From: Mycolicibacterium baixiangningiae
GTDB taxonomy: Bacteria; Actinomycetota; Actinomycetes; Mycobacteriales; Mycobacteriaceae
Assembly: GCF_016313185.1 (NCBI RefSeq)
Contig: NZ_CP066218.1
Coordinates: 124,001-188,000 of the forward strand
Reading direction: 5' to 3'
Length of the DNA: 64,000 nucleotides
Made by a program: the position numbers and the translations under genes. How positions within the stretch are numbered: position 1 is the stretch's first letter; every line of letters starts with the position of its first letter. This document shows positions 62,192 to 64,000 of the stretch, piece after piece. The notes under the pieces were generated by a model. The model was not told the DNA's origin. It ran no database searches and saw only the letters and a program-made list of their open reading frames with translations.

Positions 62192-63219
62192 AAATCACCG
62201 GTACCGCCATCAAGCTGGGCGCCTTCTCGTTGGTGCTGCTGCTGTTCACCGCGATCATCATCGTGGTGTTCGGCCAGATGCGATTCGATCGCACCACCGG
62301 CTATTCGGCGATCTTCACCAATGCGAGCGGTCTGCAGCCCGGACAGTTCGTCCGCGCCTCCGGCGTCGAGGTGGGCAAGGTCTCCGGTGTCGAGCTGATC
62401 GAGGGTGGCAGCAGGGTCAAGGTCGACTTCAAGGTCGACCGGTCGTTGCCGTTGTTCGATGAGTCCACCGCATCGGTGCGCTACCTCAACCTGATCGGTG
62501 ACCGCTACCTCGAACTCAAGCGCGGCGACAGCGACCGCCGGATGCCCGGTGGCGGCACCATCCCCGTCGAGCGCACCGAACCCGCACTCGACCTCGACGC
62601 ACTGATCGGCGGCTTCCGTCCGCTGTTCCGGGCGCTCGATCCCGAGAAGGTCAACAACATCGCCCAGTCGATCATCACGGTGTTCCAGGGCCAGGGCGGC
62701 ACCATCAACGACATCCTCAACCAGACCGCATCGCTGACGTCGGCGCTGGCCGACCGCGACCAGGCCATCGGCGAGGTGATCCGCAACCTCAACACCGTGC
62801 TGGACACCACCGTCAAGCACCAGCAGCAGTTCGACGAGACGCTGGTGAATTTCGAGAAGCTCATCACGGGGCTGAAGAACCGGGCCGACCCGATCGCCAC
62901 GTCGGTGGCCGACATCAGCGACGCCGCGGGCACCGTGGCGGATCTGCTCGCTGACAACCGGCCCCTGCTGCAGGACACGGTCGGCTACCTGGATGCCACC
63001 CAGCAACCGCTGGTCGACCAGAAGGATCAGCTCAATGACATTCTCGTCCGGTTGCCGAACGCGTTGAAGATCATCGGCCGCGCCGGCGGCGTCTATGGCG
63101 ACTTCTTCAACTTCTACGCCTGCGATGTGTCGCTCAAGCTCAACGGCCTACAGCCGGGTGGGCCCGTGCGCACGGTCAAGGTCTGGACCCAGCCCACGGG
63201 TAGGTGCACGCCGCAATGA
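62188..63219 (+). CDS. mce1B: Mce family protein Mce1B
   Basis: 343 residues with an N-terminal anchor (GAFSLVLLLFTAIIIVVFG), MCE domain (GLQPGQFVRASGVEVGKVSG), and helical domain. Part of the same tunnel; start and stop codons overlap its neighbours by 4 nt. Confidence 0.95.
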   Translation: MKITGTAIKLGAFSLVLLLFTAIIIVVFGQMRFDRTTGYSAIFTNASGLQPGQFVRASGVEVGKVSGVELIEGGSRVKVDFKVDRSLPLFDESTASVRYLNLIGDRYLELKRGDSDRRMPGGGTIPVERTEPALDLDALIGGFRPLFRALDPEKVNNIAQSIITVFQGQGGTINDILNQTASLTSALADRDQAIGEVIRNLNTVLDTTVKHQQQFDETLVNFEKLITGLKNRADPIATSVADISDAAGTVADLLADNRPLLQDTVGYLDATQQPLVDQKDQLNDILVRLPNALKIIGRAGGVYGDFFNFYACDVSLKLNGLQPGGPVRTVKVWTQPTGRCTPQ

Positions 63220-64000
63220 GAACGCTCGAAGCGTCGAACCGCGTCCGCGGCGGGGTGATGGGCATCATCATCCTGGTGCTCGTCGTCGGGGTGGGGCAGA
63301 GCTTCGCCAGCGTGCCGATGTTGTTCGCCAAGCCGAAGTACTACGCCCAGTTCCACGACACCGGCGGCATCAACCCGGGCGACAAGGTGCGCATCGCCGG
63401 CGTGGACGTCGGCGAGGTGCTGACGACCGAGATCGACGGGGACAAGGTCGTCGTCGGCTACACGCTCGGCGGTACAGAGATCGGCAGCGACAGCCGTGTG
63501 GCCATCCGCACCGACACCATCCTGGGCCGCAGGAACATCGAGATCGAACCTCGCGGGTCGACGGCGCTGGAGGCGAACGCCATCCTCCCGTTGGGCCAGA
63601 CCACGACGCCCTACCAGATCTACGACGCCTTCTTCGACCTGACCAAGTCGGCATCCGGCTGGGACACCAAGTCGGTGCGCGAATCGCTCAACGTGCTCTC
63701 GGAGACGGTCGACCAGACGTATCCCCACCTGAGCGCGGCGCTCGACGGGGTGGCCCGATTCTCCGACACCATCGGCAAGCGCGACGAGCAGATCAAGCAA
63801 CTGCTGGGCAACGCCAACAAGATCGCCGGCGTGCTCGGTGAGCGCAGCGGACAGGTCAACGCGCTGCTGGTCAACGCGCAGACCCTGCTCGGCGCGATCA
63901 ACGAGCGCAGCTACGCCGTCGGTCAGCTGCTCGAACGGGTGTCGGCGTTCTCCGAGCAGGTCAAGGGCTTCATCGACGACAACCCGAACCTCAACCGGGT
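63216..64000 (+). CDS. mce1C: Mce family protein Mce1C, N-terminal part (cut by window end)
   Basis: About 261 residues are visible before the window ends: N-terminal anchor (GVMGIIILVLVVGVGQSFA), MCE domain (GGINPGDKVRIAGVDVGEVL) and the start of the helical region. The ATG overlaps the mce1B TGA. The remaining mce1D-F genes lie beyond the window. Confidence 0.95.
   Translation, partial: MRTLEASNRVRGGVMGIIILVLVVGVGQSFASVPMLFAKPKYYAQFHDTGGINPGDKVRIAGVDVGEVLTTEIDGDKVVVGYTLGGTEIGSDSRVAIRTDTILGRRNIEIEPRGSTALEANAILPLGQTTTPYQIYDAFFDLTKSASGWDTKSVRESLNVLSETVDQTYPHLSAALDGVARFSDTIGKRDEQIKQLLGNANKIAGVLGERSGQVNALLVNAQTLLGAINERSYAVGQLLERVSAFSEQVKGFIDDNPNLNR

Overview
The window is chromosomal DNA of a high-GC mycobacterium. 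It carries a type VII secretion locus of ESX-1 type at one end and an mce1-type operon at the other, and most genes start with ATG or GTG in tight runs with 1-17 nt overlaps. Gene order and protein sequences resemble Mycobacterium tuberculosis Rv3871-Rv3883c and parts of Rv0144-Rv0171, but they are joined through a fructose PTS cluster and several accessory blocks. That layout fits a rapidly growing species (Mycolicibacterium / M. smegmatis-like), not the tuberculosis complex. Family assignments come from reading the translations; no database search was run.

Layout. 1-14004: 3' part of ESX-1: eccCb1 (cut by the window start), PE35, PPE68, esxB, esxA, espI, eccD1, then espL, espB, eccE1 and mycP1 on the minus strand. 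Between eccD1 and espL the expected espJ/espK region is replaced by a broken EspC-like gene and a type IV toxin-antitoxin-like pair whose nucleotidyltransferase is frameshifted. 14196-20093: fructose PTS (ptsH, fruA, fruK and a DeoR regulator on minus; ptsI divergent) with a clear operator array and a CRP-like site. 20120-24227: small hypothetical gene, deleted pirin pseudogene, FUSC-type exporter, two TetR regulators. 24341-31356: one-strand run of methyltransferases, aldehyde dehydrogenase, SDR, quinone oxidoreductase, HAD dehalogenase, methyltransferase and DUF456 protein (Rv0146-Rv0149-like core). 31357-38706: DUF559 endonuclease-like gene bracketed by two palindromic repeats, ptpB, fadE2, a truncated GNAT remnant, a second acyl-CoA dehydrogenase, and E. 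coli-type pntA/pntB.

38773-46129 is a divergent cluster of six glycosyltransferases plus a WcbI-like protein, probably a surface-glycan pathway with no M. tuberculosis counterpart known to me. 46115-52752: SDR, PNPOx-like protein, AraC regulator, Na+/H+ antiporter, and a sulfonate/taurine-type ABC transporter preceded by a 12-codon leader peptide with three consecutive Cys codons. 52817-57314: a 42-aa conserved-looking protein, TetR, adhE1, hotdog thioesterase, SRPBCC protein and mce1R. 57390-64000: fadD5, yrbE1A, yrbE1B, mce1A, mce1B and the start of mce1C.

The most rewarding signals are the polycysteine leader, the glycosyltransferase/WcbI cluster, the remodelled ESX-1 interior, and at least four different families of palindromic intergenic elements, most of which sit on stop codons or in gene remnants. 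No tRNA, rRNA, CRISPR array or transposase gene was seen.
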